Source: Actinomycetota bacterium
GTDB taxonomy: Bacteria > Actinomycetota > Acidimicrobiia > Spongiisociales > ZC4RG35
Reading direction: 5' to 3'
NCBI GenBank assembly: GCA_022615295.1
Contig: JAKEHF010000072.1
Span: 1 to 12,334 of the forward strand
DNA: 12,334 bases
Shown here: piece by piece, positions 1 to 7,498 of the stretch
Layout: each line of letters begins with the position of its first letter
Numbering within the stretch: position 1 is the stretch's first letter
Notes under the pieces: model-generated
Database searches by the model: none
What the model saw: only the letters and a program-made list of their open reading frames with translations
Told to the model about the DNA's origin: nothing
Program-made: the position numbers and the translations under genes

Positions 1-552
1 GTCAGTGTCGGCGGCGTCCCCATGCAGCCTCAAGCCGCCGAGGCATGGCTGGCGCTGCGAGACCTGGCCCGGTCGGCGGGGCTGGGGTTCACTGTCTCCT
101 CCGCCTATCGCTCACCGGAGTCCCAACGCGCCCAGTTCCTCTCCAAGCTGACCGGCACCAGCCCGGAGGCGATCGACGCCGCCCTCACCTGGTATTCGGC
201 GCCGGGGATGTCGAAGCATCATGGGGGTTACGCCCTCGACTTCCGATACGCCGACGGGACCTTCGGGGAGTTCCGCTCCACCCCGGCATTTGCCTGGCTT
301 TCGGCCGACGACTTCGCCATACCAACGGCCTACGGTCTCATCCCCTCTTATCCCGACGACGTGAGCGACCAGGGTCCCAACCCCGAGCCCTGGGAGTTCG
401 TCTGGGTCGGCGAGGGTCTCATCCGGTGCGGCCTGCCCCAGGACCTGGACGTCGCCGCCTCGGGCCCGGCGGCGGGTCTACTGGCCGACATCGAGCGTTG
501 TCCGGGTGGACCTGGGACGGCGAATGTCCCGGATTGGCTGGCCGGCTCCTGA
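1..552 (+). CDS. VanY/M15-type D,D-carboxypeptidase-like protein, 5' partial
   Basis: Peptidase M15 (VanY) family enzymes are zinc peptidases that trim the terminal D-Ala from peptidoglycan stem peptides outside the membrane. The frame is open to the left edge, so the N-terminus, including any signal peptide, is probably outside; the first internal ATG is at base 22. Numbering from that ATG, I see the family landmarks in order: SSAYRSPESQ (26-35), SKHHGGYALDF (64-74) matching SxHxxGxAxD with zinc ligands H66 and D73, and EPWEFVWVG (122-130) at the place of the usual ExWHxR/Y. E122 fits the catalytic glutamate, but the second zinc-ligand histidine is replaced by E125. About 45 residues follow the catalytic core with no recognisable domain. 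It ends 31 bases before the amidohydrolase gene on the same strand. Family assignment is good; activity is uncertain because of the E125 substitution. Confidence 0.8.
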   Translation, partial: VSVGGVPMQPQAAEAWLALRDLARSAGLGFTVSSAYRSPESQRAQFLSKLTGTSPEAIDAALTWYSAPGMSKHHGGYALDFRYADGTFGEFRSTPAFAWLSADDFAIPTAYGLIPSYPDDVSDQGPNPEPWEFVWVGEGLIRCGLPQDLDVAASGPAAGLLADIERCPGGPGTANVPDWLAGS

Positions 553-583
553 CTAATCGGGCCAGTTCGACCAGAATCAGCGA

Positions 584-2047
584 ATGCCCATCGACTGGCG
601 TGGGGAGGACCCGGGTCTCCCCATCAGCTTCGGGCAATGCTCGAACGGGGAATACGACCCCGAGCCGATCACCCCGGCACGCCTCAGCATGGCCGCCACC
701 GCCAACCACGAGATCGACCAGACCGTGGCCCGCACCGGGATCAGCCGGCGACGCTTCCTCCGCTCGGCGAGCGCACTGGCCATCTGTCTCGCCGCTATAG
801 ACCAGACGGTCGCCATGGCCAGAGGGCTCCCCGTGGGCAGCTTTTACCCCTTCGACCCGGCGACCAGACTCGACAACGACGCAGCTCGTGCGGTGATCGG
901 CCCGCCGGCCTGGGTGTTCGACGTGCAGGGTCACCTGCTCGAGTATGACCTCGACCCCTCGACCCGTGGCAACTGGTTCTGGGGCAGCCAGTTCCCACAG
1001 GCGAGGTGTGAGGAGGAGGACGACCCGAGGGCCTGCTTCTCGACCAACCACTTCCTCGAGGAGATCTTCATCCGCTCCGACACCACGATGGTCGCCCTGT
1101 CCGGTCTCCCGATAAACCCCGAGGGGAGCCCGTTGTCCAACGAGATCATGGAGGAGACACGTCAACTCGTGATCGCCCTGTCCGGCGACGAGAGGGTGGT
1201 CGTCAACGCTCTGGCGCTTCCCCAGACGGCGCCCATCCAGTCGGTGCTCGACGAGATGGAGAGGACTGTTGCGGAGCACAGGGTGGCCGGGTGGAAGACG
1301 TTCACCCACTTTCCCTCGGGCATGGGCTGGTGGCTAGACGATCACGATCCGGGTCGAGCCATCGTGGGTGACCTGTTCCTCGACCATCTGGTGCGGATCG
1401 GCACCCCTATCGTGTTCGTCCACAAGGGTCTCTCCAGCAACACCAGATACGGCTCACCGGCGGACATCGGCCCGGCGGCGGCGGCACATCCCGACGTCTC
1501 GTTCGTCGTCTACCACTCCGGGTTCGAGGTGGCCCTGACAGAAGGCCCCTACACGGAGAACACCGCCAATCGAGGTGTCAACCGTCTCGTCACCACGTTG
1601 CGGGGCTCGGGCATCGGACCCGGCGAGAATGTCTACGCCGAGCTGGGCTCGACCTGGTGGCATCTCCTCCGCCGACCCGACGAGGCCGCCCATGTGGTAG
1701 GCAAGCTCCTGCTCGCCGTGGGGGAGGACAACATCCTCTGGGGCACGGACTCGATCTTCTACGGCTCCCCCCAGGGTCAGATCGACGCCTTCAGGGCGTT
1801 CCAGATCCCACAGGAGATGCAAACCCGCCATGGCTACCCGCCACTGACCGAGCGGGCCAAGACCAAGATCCTCGGCTACAACGCCGCCCGGCTGTATGAC
1901 ATCACCCCGATCACCGAGCCGGTCGGGTTCACCAGGGATGATCTCGAGACGGCCCGTGTCGAGCACCCGGTACCCACGATGACCTGGGGCCCGACCACCG
2001 TCCAGGAGGTCAGGGAGTTCCGGGCCCATCACCAGGGTTGGCCCTAA
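584..2047 (+). CDS. Tat-exported amidohydrolase (Amidohydrolase_2 type)
   Basis: This 487-aa protein looks like a metal-dependent TIM-barrel hydrolase or decarboxylase of the Amidohydrolase_2 superfamily; the substrate is unknown. A twin-arginine motif SRRRFLR (54-60) is followed by a short hydrophobic stretch (about 61-72) and an A-M-A site near 77-79, so folded export through Tat is likely. The motif is unusually far from the N-terminus because a hydrophilic 35-50 residue segment precedes it. A start at the internal ATG (base 689, M36) would give a more usual signal peptide. Possible metal ligands are D113 and H117 (FDVQGH), H280 (FVHKG), H311 (VYHSG) and D389 (WGTDS), with K238 in GWKTF. 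The overall pattern resembles the ACMSD/resorcylate decarboxylase group, but I see no close match. No clear ribosome site precedes base 584. The stop lies 5 bases from the convergent methyltransferase stop. Confidence 0.75.
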   Translation: MPIDWRGEDPGLPISFGQCSNGEYDPEPITPARLSMAATANHEIDQTVARTGISRRRFLRSASALAICLAAIDQTVAMARGLPVGSFYPFDPATRLDNDAARAVIGPPAWVFDVQGHLLEYDLDPSTRGNWFWGSQFPQARCEEEDDPRACFSTNHFLEEIFIRSDTTMVALSGLPINPEGSPLSNEIMEETRQLVIALSGDERVVVNALALPQTAPIQSVLDEMERTVAEHRVAGWKTFTHFPSGMGWWLDDHDPGRAIVGDLFLDHLVRIGTPIVFVHKGLSSNTRYGSPADIGPAAAAHPDVSFVVYHSGFEVALTEGPYTENTANRGVNRLVTTLRGSGIGPGENVYAELGSTWWHLLRRPDEAAHVVGKLLLAVGEDNILWGTDSIFYGSPQGQIDAFRAFQIPQEMQTRHGYPPLTERAKTKILGYNAARLYDITPITEPVGFTRDDLETARVEHPVPTMTWGPTTVQEVREFRAHHQGWP

Positions 2048-2052
2048 TCAGC

Positions 2053-3096
2053 TCACGGTTTGAGCAGGTAGAACGTCGCAAACGCGTTGCTGATCGGCTC
2101 CACAGGCTCGAAGGAGGAGAATCCCGCCTCCAGGGCCATCGTCTCCGCCCGCTGCCTCCCCCACGCCGCTCCCAGACCGAGCCCGCCCTCGGCCAGGGAC
2201 TGGGTCATGCAGTGGAGCAGGGACACCCCGTAGAGCAAGGCCCCGTGGGGGTGAAGGTTCTCGTCTAGGTTCGAGCTGGCGGCCGGCTCCATCATCAGAT
2301 AGACCCCGTCGTCGGAGAGCGCCTCACGGATGCGGCGCAGCCCGGCTGGCGGGTCGACCAGGTCGTGGATGACGTCGAAACTGGTGACCAAGTCGAATGG
2401 CGGCTCGACGGGGAGCTCCTCGACGCCCGCATTCACGAAGTGGACGTTGCCGAGATGACTCGACCGCTCCCTGGCGATGGCGAGTGAGTCCTCGGACGTG
2501 TCGTACCCGTAGACGTCGCTGGCCCCGAACTCCGCAGCGATCACGGCGACGGCGGTCCCTGTCCCGCATCCCACGTCGGCGATACGGATGCCGGTGGTGA
2601 GCCGGTCCACCAGACCCTCGACCGCCGGCAGCCACCGTCTGGTGAGGAGCACCCGCTGTGATGGAGCGTTCCCCCGGTCGAGACCCCTGATCATCGGCGG
2701 GCCGAAGTCCTTGAACGCAACGCCTCCGCCCTTTCGTGTCGCCTCGGTGATGGCGTCGATTTGAACCATGCCTGCGGGGAGCATGTCGAGCCAGCCACCC
2801 ATGAAATAGGGGCTCGTCTCGTCGGCGACGACCACGGCGTGCTCCGGGGGCAGAGTGAACACCCCATCGGAGTGCTCGAGGACGCCGGCGGCAGCCAGAC
2901 CCGAGAGAAGCTCGGTCAGGTAGCGCCGGTCGAGACCCGTGCCCTCGGCGATCTGCTCGACGGTCCCACCTCCGTGCTCGGCCATCCAGACATTGAGACC
3001 ATTCCGGTCGGCTATGGCGAGGAGGGCGATGGTCGTGGCGTCGGCGGCGAAGCGGACGAAGGTCTCGAGGAAGGCCTCGATCTTGGATCGATCCAT
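2053..3096 (-). CDS. Winged-helix SAM-dependent methyltransferase
   Basis: The 347-aa protein has two parts. The N-terminal region (about 20-90) has helix-turn-helix character (TVEQIAEGTGLDRRYLTELL, then AGVLEHSDGVFTL), like the dimerisation/winged-helix domain of O-methyltransferases and Rv2258c-type proteins. The C-terminal class I Rossmann methyltransferase has SAM motif I ADVGCGTGT (173-181), an acidic strand end YGYD (196-199), and FDLVTSFDVIHDL (234-246) as motif IV. The frame stays open upstream to 3579, but that stretch is antisense-type reading of hutI. The ATG at 3096 begins the family-like sequence 7 bases after the hutI stop, so I chose it; the ribosome site (AGG close to the ATG) is weak. 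It is the last gene of a hutH-hutI-methyltransferase operon. The substrate is unknown. A role in histidine or urocanate chemistry is suggested only by position. Confidence 0.85.
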   Translation of the reverse strand: MDRSKIEAFLETFVRFAADATTIALLAIADRNGLNVWMAEHGGGTVEQIAEGTGLDRRYLTELLSGLAAAGVLEHSDGVFTLPPEHAVVVADETSPYFMGGWLDMLPAGMVQIDAITEATRKGGGVAFKDFGPPMIRGLDRGNAPSQRVLLTRRWLPAVEGLVDRLTTGIRIADVGCGTGTAVAVIAAEFGASDVYGYDTSEDSLAIARERSSHLGNVHFVNAGVEELPVEPPFDLVTSFDVIHDLVDPPAGLRRIREALSDDGVYLMMEPAASSNLDENLHPHGALLYGVSLLHCMTQSLAEGGLGLGAAWGRQRAETMALEAGFSSFEPVEPISNAFATFYLLKP

Positions 3097-3103
3097 CGCC
3101 TGA

Positions 3104-4291
3104 TTAAACCCGATGGGCGACACGGCCGCCGACGACGGTGGCCCACGCCAGATTGGTTGCGGGACGATAGGGGACATGGTCCGGTGTCGGGGCATCGAGG
3201 ACCACCAGATCACCCACCGAGCCGGGTCGGAGCACACCGTGATCGTCGAGCCCCAACGCCAGCGCACCGCCCCGGGTGGCGGCCCAGAGCGCCTGGTCGA
3301 CGGTGAGGCCCATCTCGACCACGGCGAGGGAGACGACGAGCCCCATCGACTCGATGTAGGAGGTCCCCGGATTGCAGTCGGTGGCCAGGGCCACGACACA
3401 CCCGGCTTCCCATAGCATCGGCCCCGGGGCCTGGGGGCCGCGCAGGGCGTACGAGGCGCCGGGGAGGAGAACCGCCACCACACCGGCGGCGGCCAGGGCG
3501 GCGGCGTCCTCCGCCGTGGCATGGTCGAGATGATCTGCCGAGACGGCCCCGATCTCGGCAGCCAGCGCAGCCCCACCACTGTGGGAGAGCTGTTCGGCGT
3601 GGACTCTGGCCGCCATGCCCAAACCAGCCGCGGTGATGAGGATTCTCCGGGCCTCGTCGACCGTGAAGGCGCCGTCGTCTACGAAGACATCGCAGTAGTC
3701 GGCCACCCCTCGCACCGCGGGAAGCATCTCGTCGGTGACCAGGTCCACGTAGCGGTGGCGGTCGCGCCCATGAGGCGTGGTGTGGGCTCCCAGGAAGGTT
3801 GTGCGGACCGTGATCCCGAGTTCTTCGCCGACACGTCTGGCCACCCTGAGGAGACGAATCTCGGTATCGACGTCGAGCCCATAGCCCGATTTGATCTCGA
3901 GGCTCGTAGTCCCGGCGGCGATCATCCGAGCCACTCTCCCCGAGGCCAGCTCGAACAGCTCCTCCTCGCCGGTCGCCCGGGTCGCCTCGACAGTAGCCAT
4001 GATCCCCCCACCACCGGCGGCGATCGACTGGTAGGTCTCACCCGCCAACCTCCTGCTGAACTCCCCGGCTCGGTCGCCCGCGAAGACGAGGTGGGTGTGG
4101 GCGTCGACAAACCCGGGGATCACCGCCCGCCCACCACAGTCCACGAACTCCAGGTCGCTCCTCTCCGGGGCTCCGACGGCGGGGCCGGCGTAGACCACGA
4201 CGCCGTCGTCGATGATTACCGCCGCGTCGGTCACCGGCTCGCCGTCGTTGGTGGTGAGATGCCCTATCCCGGTGAGGTAGAGACCGCTCAT
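3104..4291 (-). CDS. hutI: Imidazolonepropionase
   Basis: HutI hydrolyses 4-imidazolone-5-propionate to N-formimino-L-glutamate, the third step of cytoplasmic histidine degradation. The 395-aa length is normal. The amidohydrolase metal site is complete: FVDAHTH (62-67, H65 and H67), VHAEQLSHSGG (230-240, H231 and E233), SADHLDH (251-257, H254) and ATDCNPGTS (303-311, D305). Further signatures are the GGGGIMAT loop (93-100) and EIKSGYG (132-138). The ATG overlaps the hutH stop by four bases (ATGA at 4288-4291), indicating translational coupling, and a GGGGG stretch directly precedes it. Identification is secure from motifs and the hutH neighbour. Confidence 0.97.
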   Translation of the reverse strand: MSGLYLTGIGHLTTNDGEPVTDAAVIIDDGVVVYAGPAVGAPERSDLEFVDCGGRAVIPGFVDAHTHLVFAGDRAGEFSRRLAGETYQSIAAGGGGIMATVEATRATGEEELFELASGRVARMIAAGTTSLEIKSGYGLDVDTEIRLLRVARRVGEELGITVRTTFLGAHTTPHGRDRHRYVDLVTDEMLPAVRGVADYCDVFVDDGAFTVDEARRILITAAGLGMAARVHAEQLSHSGGAALAAEIGAVSADHLDHATAEDAAALAAAGVVAVLLPGASYALRGPQAPGPMLWEAGCVVALATDCNPGTSYIESMGLVVSLAVVEMGLTVDQALWAATRGGALALGLDDHGVLRPGSVGDLVVLDAPTPDHVPYRPATNLAWATVVGGRVAHRV

Positions 4292-5805
4292 CCCCCGGCG
4301 ATGGTCCCCTCACCGATGAGCCGGGCCACCGTCTCGATCTCGTCACCGAGGGCCCTGTCCACGGTGAGCGGGGGCACGTGACGCCGTACGATGTCGACGA
4401 CCCTCCCCGTGCCTTTCGCCGGTCGTAGTGGCGCCCGGTGCTCGATAGCTTGAACGGCGCACAACAGCTCGACGGCGATCACCCGACGCACGTTCTCGAT
4501 GACCTCGAGGAGCTTCTTGCCCGCACCCCACCCCATGGATACGTGGTCTTCCTGGCTTCCCGAGGTCGGCACCGAGTCGACGGAGGCGGGATGGGAGAGG
4601 ACGCGGTTCTCCGCGACCAGGGCCGCCTGGAGGTATTGGGTGATCATGTAACCGGAGTTGACACCCGGGTCCGGGGAGAGGAACGGGGGGAGTCCTTGGG
4701 ATCGGGTCGGATCGAGGAGCCGGTCGGTCCTTCGTTCTGAGATCGAGCCGAGCTCGGCGACGGCGATGGTGGCGAAGTCGAGGGCGAACGCCAAGGGCTG
4801 GCCGTGAAAGTTCCCCGCCGACACCACCTCACCGGTCTCGGGAAAGACGATGGGGTTGTCGACCACCGACGCCATCTCCCTGGTGAGCACGGCCTCGAGG
4901 TGGTCCAGGGTGTCAGTAACCGCACCGTGGACCTGGGGGGCGCAACGCAGGGAGTAGGCGTCTTGCACGGCATGATCGAAGTCGTCGGCATGGCTGGAGA
5001 CGATGGGGGAGCCTTCGAGCAGCGCGGCGATCCGCTCGGCCGACGTCCTCTGGCCCGGGTGAGGCCTGAGGAGGTGCACCTCGGGAAGAAAGGGCCGGAC
5101 ACTTCCCAGCAACGCCTCGACGGCGAGTGCGGCCGCGGTGTCGGCAGCGGCGACGAGGGTCCGGGCCCTGTCGAGGGCGATGACCCCCATCGCGGTCATG
5201 CCCTCGGTGCCGTTGAGAAGCGAGAGGCCCTCCTTGGTGAGTAGCCGGATCGGCTCGAGACCCGATGCTGTCGTCTCCATGATCACGCCATCGAGACGAA
5301 CCTTGCCCTCACCGATCAGGGGGAGGGCAAGATGGGCGAAGGGAGCCAGGTCTCCCGAGGCGCCGACCGACCCCTGGGACGGGATCACGGGGATGATGTC
5401 GAGATCGAGCATCTCGAGGAGACGCTCGACGATGAGGGGTCTGACACCTGAGTGGCCCTGGGCCAGGGTCCTCGCCCGGAGGAGGATCATCGCCCTGACC
5501 ACCTCGTCGGGGAGGGGCTCGCCGACACCGCTGGCGTGGGACCGAACCAGGTTGACCTGGAGGATCTCGGTCTGGTCCCGCCCGATGTGGGTCCCGGCGA
5601 GGGCCCCGAAACCCGTGGTGATCCCGTAGACGACGCGTCCCGACTCGACTGCGTCCTCGACCACGGCGCGCGCCGGACCCATCTTCTGGTCGAGATCCGG
5701 GGCCGGCACTGCCCTGGCCCGCCGATATGCGACGTCGACGACCTGGCTCGGAGTCAGCGGACCTCCGTCGACAACCACCGTGTCCACCATGGTGACGCTA
5801 GCCAC
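4288..5805 (-). CDS. hutH: Histidine ammonia-lyase
   Basis: HutH deaminates L-histidine non-oxidatively to trans-urocanate and ammonia, the first hut step. The 505-aa protein carries the ASG triad (A149-S150-G151, in GSVGASGDLAP) that cyclises to the MIO electrophile. It also has the catalytic loop tyrosine in YGITTGFG (60-67), the histidine of RSHASGVG (88-95), an NGTEGM segment and QEDHVSMG near the C-terminal third. I chose the GTG at 5805 because an AGGGG-type ribosome site lies 10 bases upstream; the ATG at 5790 (M6) is a credible alternative. The gene heads the hutHI operon. Its upstream region (5806-5912) holds one copy of a 52-bp inverted repeat. Urocanase would be needed between this enzyme and HutI and is not in the window. 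Confidence 0.97.
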   Translation of the reverse strand: MASVTMVDTVVVDGGPLTPSQVVDVAYRRARAVPAPDLDQKMGPARAVVEDAVESGRVVYGITTGFGALAGTHIGRDQTEILQVNLVRSHASGVGEPLPDEVVRAMILLRARTLAQGHSGVRPLIVERLLEMLDLDIIPVIPSQGSVGASGDLAPFAHLALPLIGEGKVRLDGVIMETTASGLEPIRLLTKEGLSLLNGTEGMTAMGVIALDRARTLVAAADTAAALAVEALLGSVRPFLPEVHLLRPHPGQRTSAERIAALLEGSPIVSSHADDFDHAVQDAYSLRCAPQVHGAVTDTLDHLEAVLTREMASVVDNPIVFPETGEVVSAGNFHGQPLAFALDFATIAVAELGSISERRTDRLLDPTRSQGLPPFLSPDPGVNSGYMITQYLQAALVAENRVLSHPASVDSVPTSGSQEDHVSMGWGAGKKLLEVIENVRRVIAVELLCAVQAIEHRAPLRPAKGTGRVVDIVRRHVPPLTVDRALGDEIETVARLIGEGTIAGG

Positions 5806-5822
5806 GGGGCCGCCACCCCTGT

Positions 5823-5874
5823 GCTTACCTCAGGTAGTACGGCCCCCAAACGGGTACCTAACTCTCTCGAGAAG
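5823..5874 (+). repeat. 52-bp inverted repeat, left copy
   Basis: Read on the + strand this copy begins GCTTACCTCAGGTAGTACGG and ends CTCTCTCGAGAAG. It matches the reverse complement of 6307-6358 at 46 of 52 positions, with the first 25 bases identical. It contains two small dyads, TACCT-C-AGGTA and CCC-AAAC-GGG, plus the palindrome TCTCGAGA. It sits between the divergent starts of hutH (17 bases away) and the CoA-binding gene (38 bases away), so it may also carry promoter or operator function. I found no third copy in the window by eye. Confidence 0.95.
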
Positions 5875-5912
5875 CGTGAAATCGACCGGCTCGGGGCGGT
5901 GTTGCCAGATGG

Positions 5913-6305
5913 GTGACCGACCTCACTCCGCTACTCGACGACCCCGAGACATCGTTCGCTGTCATCGGGGCCACCGATACACCGGGCAAGTACGGGGGCA
6001 TCATCTATCGGGACCTACGTCACAAGGGGCGAAAGGTGTATGCGGTGAATCCGGGACGGAGCGACGTGGCCGGTGACCGATGCTGGCCTCGGGTGACCGA
6101 TCTGCCCGACAAGCCGACGATGGCGGTGCTCGTCGTACCCGCCGAGGTTGGGCTCGGGGTGGTTGCCGATTGCGCCGAGGCAGGGATAGAGAACGTGTGG
6201 GTCCAGCCGGGGGCCTTCTCCCCGGCGTTGGGCGACACCCTGGACGCCGGTGGCTTCGATTGGCTCGCCCACGCGTGTGTCATGGTCGAGACACGTGTCT
6301 CGTGA
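5913..6305 (+). CDS. YccU-type CoA-binding domain protein
   Basis: This 130-aa protein is a stand-alone CoA_binding_2 (YccU-like) Rossmann domain, close to the usual 135-140 aa. The nucleotide loop reads FAVIGATDTPGKYGG (about 15-29), followed by an RDLRHKGRKVYAVNPG strand-helix segment (33-48). Further on are LPDKPTMAVLVVPAE, matching the family DxVDVF-type strand, and IENVWVQPGAFS, matching the WMQLG-type strand. The C-terminus ends at the same place as E. coli YccU, so it appears complete. The cellular role of this family is unclear; binding of CoA or acyl-CoA is the family expectation. The start is a GTG with no convincing ribosome site. It is the only gene inside the inverted-repeat pair and runs against the minus-strand genes on both sides. 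Codon use looks like its neighbours. Confidence 0.85.
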   Translation: MTDLTPLLDDPETSFAVIGATDTPGKYGGIIYRDLRHKGRKVYAVNPGRSDVAGDRCWPRVTDLPDKPTMAVLVVPAEVGLGVVADCAEAGIENVWVQPGAFSPALGDTLDAGGFDWLAHACVMVETRVS

Positions 6306-6306
6306 C

Positions 6307-6358
6307 CTTCTTGAGAGAGTTAAGTACCCCAGAGGGGGCCGTACTACCTGAGGTAAGC
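6307..6358 (-). repeat. 52-bp inverted repeat, right copy
   Basis: This is the inverted partner of 5823-5874. Read on the minus strand it begins GCTTACCTCAGGTAGTACGG and ends CTCTCTCAAGAAG. Differences from the left copy are the four central bases (TCTG instead of AAAC) and two single C/T or G/A-type changes. It fills nearly all of the 55-base gap between the convergent stops of the CoA-binding gene and the acyl-CoA dehydrogenase gene. Its CCCC/GGGG hairpin could act as a bidirectional terminator, but there is no T-run. Confidence 0.95.
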
Positions 6359-6360
6359 GG

Positions 6361-7461
6361 TCAGAGGTGGCCGCGAAACAGTTCCCTGGCGATGATGTTG
6401 CGTTGGATCTCGGAGGTGCCTTCGTAGATGCGGGGGGCGCGCACCTCGGTGTAGAGGTGGGCCAGGGTGGAGTCGGACTCGAGACCTCTAGCCCCCAGGA
6501 CCTGGATCGCGACGTCGACGGCCCTCTGCGCAGTCTCGGTTGCCGCCAGCTTGGCCATCGCGGATCGTCCCGTCAGGGTCTCCCGTTCCCCACGGTCATA
6601 GGCGGCGGCCGCGTTGTAGACGAGATGGGTCGCCGCCTCGATGCCGACACGGACGTCGGCGAGCTGATGGGCAACCCCCTGGAACTCTGACAAAGGTGAG
6701 CCGAAGGCCTCCCTGGTCTGGGCGTGCTCGACCGCGATCCGCAGGGCGGTCTCCGCCATGCCCAGGGCGAAAGCTCCGACACTCGGCCGGAACAGGTCGA
6801 GGGTGGTCATCGCCACCCCGAAGCCGTGGTCGGGCTCACCGAGGATGTTCTCGGCGGGAACCGACACCCCGTCGAAGATCCACTCCCCGATCGGGTGGTT
6901 TGAGATCATCTCGACCGTGCGGCCGGTGACACCGGGGAGATCGGTGGGCACAACGAAGGCGGTCACCCCGCGGGCACCGACCTCGGGCGTGGTGCGGGCG
7001 AACACCGTGGCAACGTCGGCCTCGGGAGCATTTGAGATGTAGGTCTTGGTCCCGGTGAGACGGAAGGTCCCACCGTCCCTCTCCGCCGCCATTGAGAGGC
7101 TCCCGGCATCGGAACCGGCGCCAGGCTCGGTGAGGGCGAAGGCCATCACCAGCTCGCCGGTGCGAGCCCCGGGCAACCAGCGCTCCTTGACCGAGTCCGA
7201 CCCGAAGAGATGGATGGGCACCCCACCCAGACCCTGCACGGCGAAGGCCGTCTCGGCCTCGGTGCAGCTCCTTGCCAGACCCTGTCTCACCTGGCAGAGC
7301 ATGGTGGCGGTGACCCCTCCCTCACCGAAGAGCCGGCTGAAGAGACCGGCGCCCCCCAGGGCGACGACCAGGTCCCGGTTGACATGACCCGGCTTGCCGA
7401 GCTCCGCCACCGGGACCAACTCCGATCCCAGCCGCTCCATCTCCTCGACGAGACCGGTCAT
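6361..7461 (-). CDS. Acyl-CoA dehydrogenase
   Basis: This flavoenzyme family oxidises acyl-CoA to trans-2-enoyl-CoA and passes electrons to electron-transfer flavoprotein. The 366-aa protein is compact but complete. It has the FAD/substrate signature LTEPGAGSDAGS (110-121), TGTKTYISNA (136-145), the conserved arginine R250 in QTREAFG, and the C-terminal signature IYEGTSEIQRNIIAREL (345-361). E347 is at the position of the catalytic base in medium- and short-chain members. The N-terminal helical domain is slightly short, starting MTGLVEEMERL. The ATG lies 6 bases after a TAACTT -10-like hexamer, so the mRNA may be leaderless. The substrate is not readable from sequence; nearness to crotonase, RidA and kynurenine-pathway genes suggests a role in oxidising CoA intermediates of anthranilate or amino-acid breakdown. 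Confidence 0.93.
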   Translation of the reverse strand: MTGLVEEMERLGSELVPVAELGKPGHVNRDLVVALGGAGLFSRLFGEGGVTATMLCQVRQGLARSCTEAETAFAVQGLGGVPIHLFGSDSVKERWLPGARTGELVMAFALTEPGAGSDAGSLSMAAERDGGTFRLTGTKTYISNAPEADVATVFARTTPEVGARGVTAFVVPTDLPGVTGRTVEMISNHPIGEWIFDGVSVPAENILGEPDHGFGVAMTTLDLFRPSVGAFALGMAETALRIAVEHAQTREAFGSPLSEFQGVAHQLADVRVGIEAATHLVYNAAAAYDRGERETLTGRSAMAKLAATETAQRAVDVAIQVLGARGLESDSTLAHLYTEVRAPRIYEGTSEIQRNIIARELFRGHL

Positions 7462-7467
7462 CGAGCC

Positions 7468-7473
7468 AAGTTA
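7468..7473 (-). promoter_or_regulatory. Possible -10 hexamer of a leaderless acyl-CoA dehydrogenase transcript
   Basis: TAACTT (minus strand) fits TAnnnT and lies 6 bases before the ATG at 7461, the spacing expected when transcription starts at the start codon. No Shine-Dalgarno sequence precedes the ATG. There is no good -35, so this is a weak call. Confidence 0.4.
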
Positions 7474-7498
7474 CCCATATCGACGACGAGCGCACCGG

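Noticed and set aside
419..1309. Long minus-strand reading frames opposite the amidohydrolase and other genes
   Set aside because: They are arginine/proline/glycine-rich frames opposite clear genes, a usual effect of high GC, with no domain or start signal.
584..2047. Amidohydrolase as ACMSD or kynurenine formamidase of the tryptophan pathway
   Set aside because: It has a Tat signal, which does not fit a cytoplasmic pathway, and it is far from kynA with no specific ACMSD or formamidase motif beyond the general metal-ligand pattern.
3097..3579. N-terminal extension of the methyltransferase reading frame up to 3579
   Set aside because: It overlaps hutI in another frame, is proline/tryptophan/serine-rich shadow sequence, and the ATG at 3096 begins the recognisable domain.
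5823..6358. Integron cassette with attC sites (GTTRRRY-like GTTAGGT and GTTAAGT inside the repeats)
   Set aside because: Integron cassettes carry a single attC per cassette in direct orientation; here the copies are inverted, and no integrase or second cassette is visible.
5811..6370. Target-site duplication around the repeat pair
   Set aside because: Bases just outside 5823 and 6358 show no direct repeat; the similar GCCACC-CTG stretches are inverted, gapped and fall in coding or start-region sequence.
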